DNA of 64,000 bases, from assembly GCF_003419895.1 (NCBI RefSeq), contig NZ_QPMM01000007.1, positions 1-64,000 of the forward strand, in the 5' to 3' direction. The stretch is from Chitinophaga silvatica (GTDB lineage: Bacteria; Bacteroidota; Bacteroidia; Chitinophagales; Chitinophagaceae). A program made the translations under genes and the position numbers. This document shows positions 7,243-17,200 of this stretch, piece by piece. The notes beneath the pieces were generated by a model, which worked only from the letters and a program-made list of their open reading frames with translations, made no database searches and was not told the origin of the DNA. Each line of letters opens with the position of its first letter. The first letter of the stretch is position 1.

Positions 7243-9528
7243 TTATTTTCCGCGACGGCGAAGCCAGATGACTACTCCTGCAATAATCAGCAGGGCTGGT
7301 ATCACCCATTTAAAAATGAAGGCAGTAGTTGCCCAACCTTTTTCACCAATGCTCAGTGAGGTATCAATAGACGGATCTCTGCGGGTATCAATAGGCACTT
7401 CCCCGTCTGATAACCAGGAGAAAGCTGCATTGATCAGCGAATAGTTACTCGCCATCACTTTAGCACGACGCATATTTAATTCGCCTGTACTTAACCAGTC
7501 GGCATCTCCGGTTACAATGATTTTTTGTTCCTTGCCATTTACTATTCTGTTCAGGGCCAGAACGGTCGGATAACTTTGCTGTATTTCACCGGCATTGGTG
7601 TGATATATAACTGTATCGTCTATAAAGTTTTTAGTTTCCATCTCATTCCAGCTGCTGGAGTCGGAACGGAAAAGGGTAGTTGCCGTATAGTCTTTACCGG
7701 TATATTGTAAACCAGCCGCGCCTGGCATAATGAGTGGGAGGTTGTTTTTACCTTGTGATTCAAGGTAATAAGACATAGCTCTTGCTTCTTTGGTAGGGCG
7801 CATGATCATCAGGTCTGGTGGGAAATCGGCTGTTGGATTTACAAGTAACCCCGGTAAGAATTGTACACCTACTAATGCAGCAACCGGATTGATATTTTCG
7901 GTCTTATCCGGTTCTCCTGAAATTACCAGGTTGCCTCCCTTATTAATGTAAGCCTGTAGTTTTTCGAGTTCAGTTGCTGATAATGGTTTACGAGGATCGG
8001 CGATAACCAGTATTTTGATTTTATCAGGAATACTTTGTTCCAGGTTTACTTCCTGGAAGTCGAAACCTTGGTTGATCAGTGCATAACGGAAGCGCTTTTC
8101 CTGGGCAAACATTTTATATCCTCTGTCGTTGTCTGTTGTACTGCTGCGTTCAGAATGCCCTGTAACGAATCCAACTACCGGAAGATCCATAATCATACGC
8201 TTAACAGCTGCGGTGATCTCTGCTTCTGAAGGATAGCGCATCATATCGTCATACACACGGAGGAAAGTCCTTTTTCCATTACCCAGCTCCAGTAATCTTA
8301 CAAACTGATAACCTTCGGAACCCAGGTCTGCTTTTTTCTCCAGTTGTTCAAATGGTATGGCATCAAATTTCCAGTTATAGATACGTTTCAGTGAATCGAA
8401 TCTTTCCCTGTCGGAGTTATTAGGATATCTTTTATCCAGGAACGGGTTATCGGCTTTATGATAATAGTAGTAGTAATTCAATTTGATATCCGGTTTAAAA
8501 CGCAGGTATCTTTTGAAACGGTCTATATCTATTTTTTGCCCAATAGGCAGCGCCAGGAAGTTATCCTGTGCCAGCATATTAGTGAAGGTATAGATAGTGA
8601 GCTTGTCGTTTAAATGATTCATTACCTCCTGGCTGCTCTTTGATAAGGTATTGGTCTTGTTACGGGTAACATCCAATACGGCCATCATTTTAGGACGGGT
8701 ACTTACATAACCGATGACTGCTGCCACAAGAAAAACTGTTACGTACTTCAGTGAGGCAGAAATCCAGGTGGTTTTCCTCCTGCTCAGTTGCAATTTCAAA
8801 GTAGCAAAACCCAGGAATAGGCCCACTACCAGTACGAAGTACAGCACATCTTCCACCGTAATCATACCTCCGAAGAAAGTATCTGAACGGCCGGAGATCG
8901 AAAGCCAGTAGGTGATATCTCTTACGAGAGGTACATCCTGTGCTACTCCGCTGATATACCCGAGGAAGGCCAGGATAGCCAGGGTACCGATGGCAGAAAC
9001 AACTGTATAGGATGTAATGCTGGACATAAACAACCCAATAGCTGCATAGGCACAGATAAGCAGGTAAATACCCAGTAATCCGCTCAGTACAACCGGTGTG
9101 TCTACATTATTTACTGTAGCAATGGAGAAGAAGGAAAATACGGCTGCAATGCCCGTCAGCACCAGGCCATAAATCATCAGGGAAAGATATTTTCCGAAGA
9201 TAATCTGGCGACTGTCGATAGGCGATGATAACAATAGTTTAATGGAGCCGTTGTTGTATTCCCTGCTCATTACCCCCATGGTTAGCAGAGGTATATATAG
9301 GAACAGGTATTTGGCGATATTAGGGTAAAAGCCCAGCATGCCGGAGAAGATACCCAGGGTGGCGCTGAAAAGGTCGCGGCCCAGGGCCTGGCTTCTTACC
9401 ATTTCATCAAAAATGTTGTTATACAGGATGGCCGACTGGAAAGAAAAAATGACCAGTACCAACCAGGCCACTGGCGAAAAGAACAATACCTGTAGCTCTG
9501 CTTTGGCAATCTTAAATATTACTTTCAT
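7243..9528 (-). CDS. Fused GldF/GldG-like ABC permease
   Basis: This inner-membrane protein of 761 residues begins with an ABC-2-type permease domain (residues ~1-240) of six to seven membrane segments, starting with the typical PVAWLVLVIFSFQSAILYNN and containing MGVMSREYNNGSIKLLLSSP. A further segment near residue 255 leads into a long periplasmic GldG-type auxiliary domain (DLPVVGFVTGHSE, ILVIADPRKPLS), and a final helix with IWLRRRGK anchors the C-terminus. In gliding Flavobacteria GldF and GldG are separate proteins that work with the ATPase GldA. Here they are one chain, followed 18 bp upstream by the matching ATPase gene. It may be an exporter or an envelope-remodelling ABC system. A gliding role is not proven by the sequence. 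Confidence 0.88.
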   Translation of the reverse strand: MKVIFKIAKAELQVLFFSPVAWLVLVIFSFQSAILYNNIFDEMVRSQALGRDLFSATLGIFSGMLGFYPNIAKYLFLYIPLLTMGVMSREYNNGSIKLLLSSPIDSRQIIFGKYLSLMIYGLVLTGIAAVFSFFSIATVNNVDTPVVLSGLLGIYLLICAYAAIGLFMSSITSYTVVSAIGTLAILAFLGYISGVAQDVPLVRDITYWLSISGRSDTFFGGMITVEDVLYFVLVVGLFLGFATLKLQLSRRKTTWISASLKYVTVFLVAAVIGYVSTRPKMMAVLDVTRNKTNTLSKSSQEVMNHLNDKLTIYTFTNMLAQDNFLALPIGQKIDIDRFKRYLRFKPDIKLNYYYYYHKADNPFLDKRYPNNSDRERFDSLKRIYNWKFDAIPFEQLEKKADLGSEGYQFVRLLELGNGKRTFLRVYDDMMRYPSEAEITAAVKRMIMDLPVVGFVTGHSERSSTTDNDRGYKMFAQEKRFRYALINQGFDFQEVNLEQSIPDKIKILVIADPRKPLSATELEKLQAYINKGGNLVISGEPDKTENINPVAALVGVQFLPGLLVNPTADFPPDLMIMRPTKEARAMSYYLESQGKNNLPLIMPGAAGLQYTGKDYTATTLFRSDSSSWNEMETKNFIDDTVIYHTNAGEIQQSYPTVLALNRIVNGKEQKIIVTGDADWLSTGELNMRRAKVMASNYSLINAAFSWLSDGEVPIDTRRDPSIDTSLSIGEKGWATTAFIFKWVIPALLIIAGVVIWLRRRGK

Positions 9529-9546
9529 TACTCTTGGTTATGGGCG

Positions 9547-10485
9547 TCAGTTAAGTTGATTTGTTTTTTTTCGGCTTAGTTCTGCAAACACGGTATTGAG
9601 TGAATTCTTTTCGAGATATATTTCGATCAGGCGCCAGTCGTTGGCGATGCTCATTTTTACAAAGGTTTCCAGTACTTCGCGGTTATTGTCAAACTGCAGG
9701 CGATACTTATTGTTACCTGCAACTTCTACTCCAAGTACGCCGGGAACTGTTGCCAGTTCTTCCGGTGATGGTGCCGCCAGCAGCGTTGCATTAAACAGGC
9801 CTGGCATTGCATAATGGTCAAATTCATCCAGTGTGCCGGAGAAGATAATCTGGCCTTCGTTAATCATCCAAATATCATCACAGAGGGCCTGTACTTCCTG
9901 CAGGATGTGGGTAGACAGTAATACAGTTCTCTCTTCGGCAATTTCTTTGATGAGGGATCTAACTTCCAGGATCTGGTTGGGATCGAGACCATTGGTTGGT
10001 TCATCCAACACAATGAAATCTGGTCGGTGAATAATTGCCTGGGCAATGCCCACTCTTTGTTGATAACCACCGGAGAGGTTCTTGATAATACGCTGGGCAA
10101 AGTGGCTGATTTTACACTTTTCCATCACCTCCTGAACAGCCTGTTTAATGGTGTTCTCAGGCATCAGGCGCAGGTAAGCGCAATAGGTTAAGTATTCTTC
10201 TATGGTTAACTCCGGCTGTAACGGTGGTTGCTGTGGTAAAAAGCCAATGTGTTTTTTGGCCTGCACAGGATTTTCACGAAGATTAATGCCATTGATAAAA
10301 ACATCACCATCTGTTTGGTTTAATACCCCACATATGATGTTCATAAGGGTTGATTTGCCGGCGCCATTGGCGCCGAGCAAACCGTAAATTCCCTTGTTGT
10401 TGAATTCAAAATTGATGTCCTTTATCGCCCATTGTATATTATAGCGATGCGATAAATTACTCACCTTGATAATTGGTTCTTTCAT
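9547..10485 (-). CDS. ABC transporter ATP-binding protein (GldA-like)
   Basis: The 312-residue protein has an ABC ATPase domain over the first ~215 residues: Walker A GLLGANGAGKSTLMN, Q-loop GFLPQQPPL, signature LSGGYQQRVGIAQA, Walker B FIVLDEPTNGLDP and the switch histidine in LLSTHIL. A ~90-residue C-terminal extension follows, as in GldA and other ABC-2 partners. It should power the fused GldF/GldG permease encoded 18 bp downstream. The gene starts 19 bp after the PKD-like lipoprotein gene, so it probably shares the SusC/SusD transcript. Confidence 0.9.
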   Translation of the reverse strand: MKEPIIKVSNLSHRYNIQWAIKDINFEFNNKGIYGLLGANGAGKSTLMNIICGVLNQTDGDVFINGINLRENPVQAKKHIGFLPQQPPLQPELTIEEYLTYCAYLRLMPENTIKQAVQEVMEKCKISHFAQRIIKNLSGGYQQRVGIAQAIIHRPDFIVLDEPTNGLDPNQILEVRSLIKEIAEERTVLLSTHILQEVQALCDDIWMINEGQIIFSGTLDEFDHYAMPGLFNATLLAAPSPEELATVPGVLGVEVAGNNKYRLQFDNNREVLETFVKMSIANDWRLIEIYLEKNSLNTVFAELSRKKTNQLN

Positions 10486-10504
10486 ATATAGATTTCCGTA
10501 TTTT

Positions 10505-12004
10505 TTATTGAGTTTTATAGCTTTTGAAGAATACGTCGATTACCTTACCCAGGTTATTCAAGCGGTGCAGCTCTTTGGGCTTACCGGAAAGCATGGTTTC
10601 GTTGGAAATATCATAGATGATAACAGCGCCTTCTTCCAGGGCCACTGCAATCTGTTGTGAATCATCGCTGCATGTGATGCTGTTGATACTGCTGCCGAAA
10701 GAGGTATACTGTGTAACAGTACCGGCAATGGCATCGAAGTAGTATAAATTCGTATTATTGGCACCTCCGCTGAAAACGATGTAATCCCGCAGTTTTACAG
10801 CCACATATTTGCTGTTGCTATTCACGAGTGAGGTACCGGTGAAGGGTATACGTTTTCCGGGAGTCAGTGTACCTTTACCCTGGCTGTTATTGAAATTGAA
10901 GTCTTCGTAATAGATTTGCTGATCAGCAGGGTTTTTAATCAGCATGCCTCCTTTAAGTATGCCATAGGCATCGTTGAAAGTACCACCCCATACGTAATCC
11001 CAGCTGCCGAGATTATGAAGGGAAGTGTAATTGGCCGGATATGGGGTCACTGGTTGAGGGAGCGAATCCATTACTACACCTCCTCCGGGGAAAAACCTGC
11101 TTCCGTCTACCCAAACAACACGTTTGTTTAACCGGTCATACAACATTCCGGTAAGAGTGGTCTTGTACCAGGAATCCCATATGTCGGTAATTTGCATGCC
11201 TTTGGCAATGCTAACAGGAGAGCTCATCCATGGAATAGTGAAAACAGCAGCGCCGTTGAAGAAGCGGGCATACAAATCACCATTTTTATTTACAAAAAGA
11301 TCACCTGAGGCGAAAGTTGCAAAATCTACGGGCTCAAAATTATCAGGAGCGCCACGGGTAAAAGACTGTGAAGCAATCAGCTTTTTCTTCATATCGTTGC
11401 CACTAAGATCCAGCGGCCCGGGTGTACCTTTCTGCATCACAAAAATACCCGGAGTTCCACGCATGATATAAGGCGCTAATTTAAAGGGTTGTGTACCCAT
11501 CGGACTACCGTTAGCTTTTTTATATAGATCTGTATAATCAACATATGCACCGGTAGTGGCATTTACATTGATATGCCCGACTTCTGAATTTCCTGCGGCA
11601 TCCTGATAAAGGAAACCCCAACCCAGCACAAAAGGAGAGCTGATGGAGAGAATCAGGAAAGTAGGAGGAGTGAAGGTAATCCCTGTTTTACGGTCTGTCA
11701 TATAATACGCGACGCTGAAACCGGTTACTTCGGTGGCTGCGTATTCGAGTACCGGTTTGTTGGAATAGAGTTTACCGTTCAGATACCAGGCATGATCAAA
11801 GTCGCTGGTATCGCTTGGGTTCGAAAAGGTGCGGCTTGGACTATATCTTAATGTGTCGCCCACATATATTGTTAAAGAACTGGCAGGATAACGGATGTCA
11901 ACCTTGTTTCCTGTTAAATAGTTGTAGTTCCCTTTATCTTTTATACAGGAAGAGAGCAACGCTGTTGCCGCCAGTAAATATGTATAAGTTTTATTGAATT
12001 TCAT
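10505..12004 (-). CDS. PKD-like family lipoprotein
   Basis: The start at 12004 gives a signal peptide ending in ALLSSC (Cys20) followed by IKDKGNYNY, a standard Bacteroidota surface-lipoprotein beginning. Starting nine codons earlier would spoil it. The N-terminal ~110 residues fit the PKD-like domain found in lipoproteins of SusCD loci. The remainder (GKRIPFTGTSLVNSNSKYVA, then a strand-rich end with IAVALEEGAVIIYDISNETM) suggests a beta-propeller-like fold. The gene follows the DUF4843 gene by 33 bp and should act with the SusC/SusD pair in binding a ligand at the cell surface. The ligand is unknown. Confidence 0.8.
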   Translation of the reverse strand: MKFNKTYTYLLAATALLSSCIKDKGNYNYLTGNKVDIRYPASSLTIYVGDTLRYSPSRTFSNPSDTSDFDHAWYLNGKLYSNKPVLEYAATEVTGFSVAYYMTDRKTGITFTPPTFLILSISSPFVLGWGFLYQDAAGNSEVGHINVNATTGAYVDYTDLYKKANGSPMGTQPFKLAPYIMRGTPGIFVMQKGTPGPLDLSGNDMKKKLIASQSFTRGAPDNFEPVDFATFASGDLFVNKNGDLYARFFNGAAVFTIPWMSSPVSIAKGMQITDIWDSWYKTTLTGMLYDRLNKRVVWVDGSRFFPGGGVVMDSLPQPVTPYPANYTSLHNLGSWDYVWGGTFNDAYGILKGGMLIKNPADQQIYYEDFNFNNSQGKGTLTPGKRIPFTGTSLVNSNSKYVAVKLRDYIVFSGGANNTNLYYFDAIAGTVTQYTSFGSSINSITCSDDSQQIAVALEEGAVIIYDISNETMLSGKPKELHRLNNLGKVIDVFFKSYKTQ

Positions 12005-12037
12005 GTTGTTTGATTTTCTCCCGGTGATCAATTATGA

Positions 12038-12739
12038 TTATCCAATGAGTGGAATAGTGGAAAGCATGTCTGTTCCATCATCTTCCAGTACCGGTGTGCC
12101 GGCATCGCGCATTTTGATCAGATAGTATTTGAACTGCAACATCATATCTCTTTTCTTTTCATCGGAATAGATACTGATATTACCTTCCCCGACTACCTGT
12201 ATGAACATGGAGAATTTTTTGTCGGTATACTTGCCCAGGTAAGTACTTTCCATTACTGCATCCCACCAGGAAGGTTTGCTGATTTTGTCGCTGATTCGGA
12301 TCACACGTCTTGAATTGATGGTTTGTCCAATCTGGAGTTCAGGTCCTCCGGCCATATCCAGTACCAGCAATACTTCTTTCCCTTTCAGCTCTGGTAACTT
12401 TTTGATAGTTACATAGGCAGTATCGATAGGTAAAGTTTTGCGTAAGGTATAGGTTGCGGGTACAGTGAACAGTGAAGTCACGGCAGTTGTAGCATCGTTC
12501 ACTTTCAGGGAATAGGAAAGATCTTGTTCTGTCATTTTACCTGTAACCTTTACAGGTAAGGCAATATTGAACTGCTCTTGTTTTGGATAGAGGAAGAACG
12601 ACAAGGAGATGGTATCCCTGTAATCACCCGTGAACTGTAAATACCTGCCGGCATCATATGTTGTTAAACTAATTTTTTTACATCCTCCCAGCGTAATGCC
12701 TATGAGAATAGCTATAATAGATTTATTAATGTATTGCAT
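12038..12739 (-). CDS. DUF4843 domain lipoprotein
   Basis: This is a 233-residue lipoprotein with signal peptide and lipobox ITLGGC (Cys20). The sequence DAGRYLQFTGDYRDTISLSF and the tail PSWWDAVMESTYLGKYTDKK match the DUF4843 family, which is usually encoded right after a SusD gene. It is 30 bp from the SusD gene upstream and 33 bp from the PKD-like gene downstream. It probably sits on the outer face of the outer membrane as an accessory of the SusCD complex. The biochemical role of DUF4843 is not known. Confidence 0.85.
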   Translation of the reverse strand: MQYINKSIIAILIGITLGGCKKISLTTYDAGRYLQFTGDYRDTISLSFFLYPKQEQFNIALPVKVTGKMTEQDLSYSLKVNDATTAVTSLFTVPATYTLRKTLPIDTAYVTIKKLPELKGKEVLLVLDMAGGPELQIGQTINSRRVIRISDKISKPSWWDAVMESTYLGKYTDKKFSMFIQVVGEGNISIYSDEKKRDMMLQFKYYLIKMRDAGTPVLEDDGTDMLSTIPLIG

Positions 12740-12769
12740 ATTGAATTGTTAGACCTGGTTGGTTAATGA

Positions 12770-14209
12770 TTAATATTCTCCTTCTGGTAACGGAGGTGTA
12801 AACCTGCCATCTACTTCTACGCGTTTAGTTCCGATTTGCATGGCTTTGTTGAGTCGTTTGTGTGCGAAGATGGTTTGTCCTTCTGCCAGGAACTCCCTTC
12901 GATATTCCATCAGCAACTCGCTGTAAAATCCAGAGTCAGAATTGTCTGTAAAGGAGGAAGACTTCCCACGTGCATTGCGTAAGGCGTTCAGGATTTTCAG
13001 GGCGTCTGTTGAATTACCTTCACGGAACAGGCATTCGCTGTAAATAAGGTAGATCTCACTCATCCTTAGTACTGGCATAATAGTATTCTGTTGTGGCACA
13101 AGTTCAGCCTGCATTGTTGCTTCCAGCCACTTGTAGGAGGTATTGTCCGGGGATACCAGATTGCGGCGATAGTCGCGTTCTGTTCCGGGAAATACACTGG
13201 TTACGTCATTGAGCTGGAAGTTGTAAGAAGCATTCGTGTAAGAGGTAATATTCTTAATCAATGCAGGATCATAGAATGCCAGAATGATGTCATTGGCCAT
13301 CTTTGGATACCGTGACGAAGTATTGGTTAAATACTCTGGTGTAAATGTCCACCACTTTTTCCCTGCCGGGCCGAATTGTTTGTATACATATTCGGCTTCT
13401 GCTTTCGCATTTGGCATATCTCCGATATAGAGGTAGGCTCTTGCCAGCAATCCGTGGATGGCCACATAATTAAGACGGTTCATCCTGAAACCGAAGAATA
13501 TTCCACCAGATCCGCCGCCGCCACTAATCAGGGTACTTAATCCATTACTCAGGGAACCGATATTGTTAATGGTATCATTGGTTGCCACCAGCTCCTGTGC
13601 TTTCTTCAGATCGGCAGTGATCTTTTTCATGATTTCTGTGGTAGGCATTGCAGTTGCAGTATGTGCAGGGTAAGTATCCTGGTATGGTACTACCACATCC
13701 TGGTTGTTTTTGGCCGGAGAAACGCAGAAAATCCTTACCATGTCAAGATGCAACAATGCACGGATGGCTATTGCTTCTCCTTTTATCAGATCACGTTCTG
13801 ATTTACCAGCCAGGAAGAATTTTTCATCTTTTTTATCTAATTCATTTAAGAGCTTATTACAATTGGCGATAGCGGTATAGGCGTTACTCCAGATATTTGT
13901 TATCGGTGTAAGCGTATTCGGATCTTTGAAATCGCTGTTAGTTGCTGCCTTATATTCCAATGTAACTTTGCTGGTGTTGTAATCCTGACTCATTGAACTC
14001 AACATTCCCCAGGTCAGTTCACGTCCGTAAAGTTTAGCTTGCGCCAGCTGCTGATAGATGCCATTCAGGGCAGTTCTGAAACCAGAAGGGGTGCTGAACA
14101 GCGTTTCTTCACTGATTCGGTCTTGTGGTTGTACCTCCAGCCATTTGTTACATGAAACTAAAAGGATAGAAAGTAATGCAACCGATATATTAAGCACATG
14201 TTTTTTCAT
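12770..14209 (-). CDS. RagB/SusD-family nutrient-binding outer membrane lipoprotein
   Basis: The protein of 479 residues has a lipobox LLSILLVSC (Cys20) followed by NKWLEVQPQDRISEETLF, the classical SusD start. TPR-like helices (AKLYGRELTWGMLSSMSQDY, IKGEAIAIRALLHLDMVRIF) and the C-terminal MEYRREFLAEGQTIFAHKRL confirm the family. A glycine-rich insert (GGGGSGG, residues ~228-234) is unusual. It caps the SusC barrel encoded 10 bp upstream and helps load substrate. The associated DUF4843 and PKD-like genes are a recurring accessory set. No glycoside hydrolase is nearby, so the substrate may not be a glycan. Confidence 0.93.
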   Translation of the reverse strand: MKKHVLNISVALLSILLVSCNKWLEVQPQDRISEETLFSTPSGFRTALNGIYQQLAQAKLYGRELTWGMLSSMSQDYNTSKVTLEYKAATNSDFKDPNTLTPITNIWSNAYTAIANCNKLLNELDKKDEKFFLAGKSERDLIKGEAIAIRALLHLDMVRIFCVSPAKNNQDVVVPYQDTYPAHTATAMPTTEIMKKITADLKKAQELVATNDTINNIGSLSNGLSTLISGGGGSGGIFFGFRMNRLNYVAIHGLLARAYLYIGDMPNAKAEAEYVYKQFGPAGKKWWTFTPEYLTNTSSRYPKMANDIILAFYDPALIKNITSYTNASYNFQLNDVTSVFPGTERDYRRNLVSPDNTSYKWLEATMQAELVPQQNTIMPVLRMSEIYLIYSECLFREGNSTDALKILNALRNARGKSSSFTDNSDSGFYSELLMEYRREFLAEGQTIFAHKRLNKAMQIGTKRVEVDGRFTPPLPEGEY

Positions 14210-14219
14210 GATAGGATGT

Positions 14220-17200
14220 TTAAAGGCCTAGGTTGATGGAAAAGTCGAAGGTTCTGGCAAAAGGATAATCCAATCCTCTTTCCTGCTTTACGGTGGTAAG
14301 CTTAGCAACGTTGTTGGTTGTCAGCTGCACTCTCATCATATTAAACCCACCCATTTTTTTCAGAGTTTTTTGTTTGAGGGAATAACTGATGCTGAGTGAG
14401 TTGAAGGTCACTGCATTGTATTGCTGCATGAAGCGGGAAGTTGGACGGGTGGTATATATCCTGTCTGCTATATCTTTGTACTGGCTGATATCACCAGGTT
14501 TTTTCCAACGGTCGGAAAGCAGTCGTCTGTCGGCATTCCGGTTATAGATGTCTACGTTTTCTACTTTACTAAGTAGGGTATAGTTGTATTCGTCGCCACC
14601 GAATTCATAGAGGAATGAAGCGAAGAGAGAGAAGCCTTTATAGCTGGCGTTCACTCCAAAAGCGCCTTGTCCTTTAGGTGTGAGATCACCTATGATCACC
14701 TGATCTGCAGCATTCCAGTCGTAAATAATAGTACCATCCTTACGTAGGAATACTTCCTGTCCATTCATCGGGTTAATACCCAGTGATTTCATTCCAAAAA
14801 CAGAAGTTAATGAGCCGCCTTCTACATATTTAATGTGAGGGGTGGAGAATTTAACTTTATTTTGAGGCGCTTTGTCGGACGATGCAATAGTATAGTTATC
14901 ATATTCCTGATCTACACGTTTGTTATATTCTCTTAGTGCATTTGAGATGTTGAGGAGGGTATTTCTGTTAGCGGCAAAATTTCCGTAAACCGCTACCAGC
15001 ATGTCTTTCTTTTTCAATACTTCCACGCGTACCTGTATTTCGTAACCTTTATTCTCCACTTTACCGATATTGTCTTTATACTGGGTGAATCCGGTTGAAA
15101 GCGGGAGATTTACATCATTTACCAGGTCGCGGGTGATTTTTTTATACAGGTTGAAGTTGAAGGAGACACGGTTGTTGAGTAATCCCATATCAAAGATCAG
15201 ATCATAGGTATTGGTTTTTTCCCAGGTGAGCAATGGGTTTCCCATGCCATAAAGAGAAACGCCAGGACCAGAGCTGTACCAGTTAGGAGACAACTTGTAA
15301 TTATCTTTTGCGGCATATGGAGGGAAGTTGATCTTTCCCAGCTGACCCATGTTGGCGGTGATGCGTGCGCGGTTAATAAGGCTGTTGTTTTGCATAAAGG
15401 CATATTTATGCAGATTGATACCGGTACCGACAGACCAGAAAGGAGCGAACTTATTTTCTGTTCCGAATTCGGAAGAGCCATCCAGCCTGGTAGAAACGTC
15501 TAACAGGTATATGTCTTTATACGAATAGTTCATAGTCAGGAAAGTACCGAACAGGCGTGTCTGGTTTTGCTGATAGGTTGGTTTATCAACTATCTTGGCT
15601 GCCAGGTTAGGAGAGTGCTGGCTACCGGAAGTGAAGCCTGTATAGGTAGCATTGCTGGCGGTGGATTTTGACTGTAAGGCATTTACACCGGCAGAAATAT
15701 TGATATTATGACCATGTATTGAGTTGACATAGTTTGCAAATGCATTCAGGTTCATATTTAATGCATCGCTGCTCCCCATGCCTAGCTGCCCGATATTAGT
15801 GTAATCGGTACTTGCACTGATCAGGTACCTGCCGGAAGCCGGATCTATGTAGTTCTCTGTTTTATTTTCCATTTTCGTTACAGAGAGCTGGCCCCTGAAC
15901 TGAAGATGTTTCATTACATTCCAGTTCACTGCGAGGTTATTGGTAAGTGTGTTAATTGAGTTACGGCTATAGTTTTGTGTTTTAAGTGCTTCAAATAAGG
16001 GGTTGACAAGGTTAAGTTCAGCGGTCGCACCTGTGTGCCAGTTCGTGGTATTTTTTAGCAATTGTCCGTTGTCGTCATAGATCCTGTCGTAAGGAGCTTT
16101 CCAGGTATAATCTGAAAAACTGCCATATGGAGAATTCTGTGCGTTTACTACATCGTAGCTAACATCATTTCTAACAGAAATATTTTTGGCGCGGTAGTCG
16201 AGTGTTAGGCCGGCGCCCTGACGGTTCCTGTGCGATTTTTTCATGACGCCATTCTGGTTGTCATATTTCAGGGATACGCCAAAACGTATTTGTTGGCTAC
16301 CTCCGTCTACGTATAGAGAGTGGCGTTGGTTCACTTCATTGGTAATTGGTTGTGCGATCCAATCGGTATTGATACCTTTTGCGATAGCAGCCTGTTTTTT
16401 AATATATTCATCCTGCAGGGCGGCAACGTTAGCTGCTGGAAGGTTCGGGCCTGGGATGTAGGCGCCGGACAGTCGTTCTGCTTCGAGTTTTTCTGCTGCA
16501 TTCATCAGGTTATAATCAGAAAGGTCGGGAGCAGTGAGGGTTGCCGAACCGGTATAATTGATCCTGAGTCGGCCGGCTGCCGGCGGTACTGTTTCTATCA
16601 CAATAACTCCGTTTGCGGCTCTGGAACCATAAACAGCTGTAGCAGCAGCATCTTTTAGTATTGTGATGCTTTTAATGAGATTGATATCATAATCGTATAC
16701 TTTTTGAGCCGTTACTTCATAACCATCCATGATAAAAATCGGGAGGTTAGGGTTATTTGTAAGGGCAGCCTGGGAAAGGTCGGTACTGCTTTTATCCAGT
16801 TCCTTGACACCAATACCAGACCTTCCTCTTACATAAAACTCGGGCATTGTATTAGGGTCGGAGCCTCTCAGGTTATTTTTCTCCAGGCGGAAGGAGGGGT
16901 CATAAACCTGCAGGATGGCGAGTACGTTACGATTGCTGACTTGTGTTAATTGTTCCTGCGTAATTTTGATGGCATTACCTGTGAAGCTTTCCTTACGAAT
17001 GTTGCTATACCCTGTAACTACTACATCTTTGATGGCGGTTTCAGAAGTTTTCATTGCAATGGTAACTGTGTAACCGTTTTTTGATACTTTACTTTCCTGC
17101 GTTTCCATACCAACGAAAGAAAATACAAGTACTTGTCCGGGAGTTGCCGCGATAGTGAAATTACCTTTGGCATCAGATACGACACCGATATTGGTTCCTT

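Noticed and set aside
7232..7309. 26-codon N-terminal extension of the double-MutS protein
   Set aside because: It would overlap the end of the permease gene, and the recognisable module begins at the ATG at 7231.
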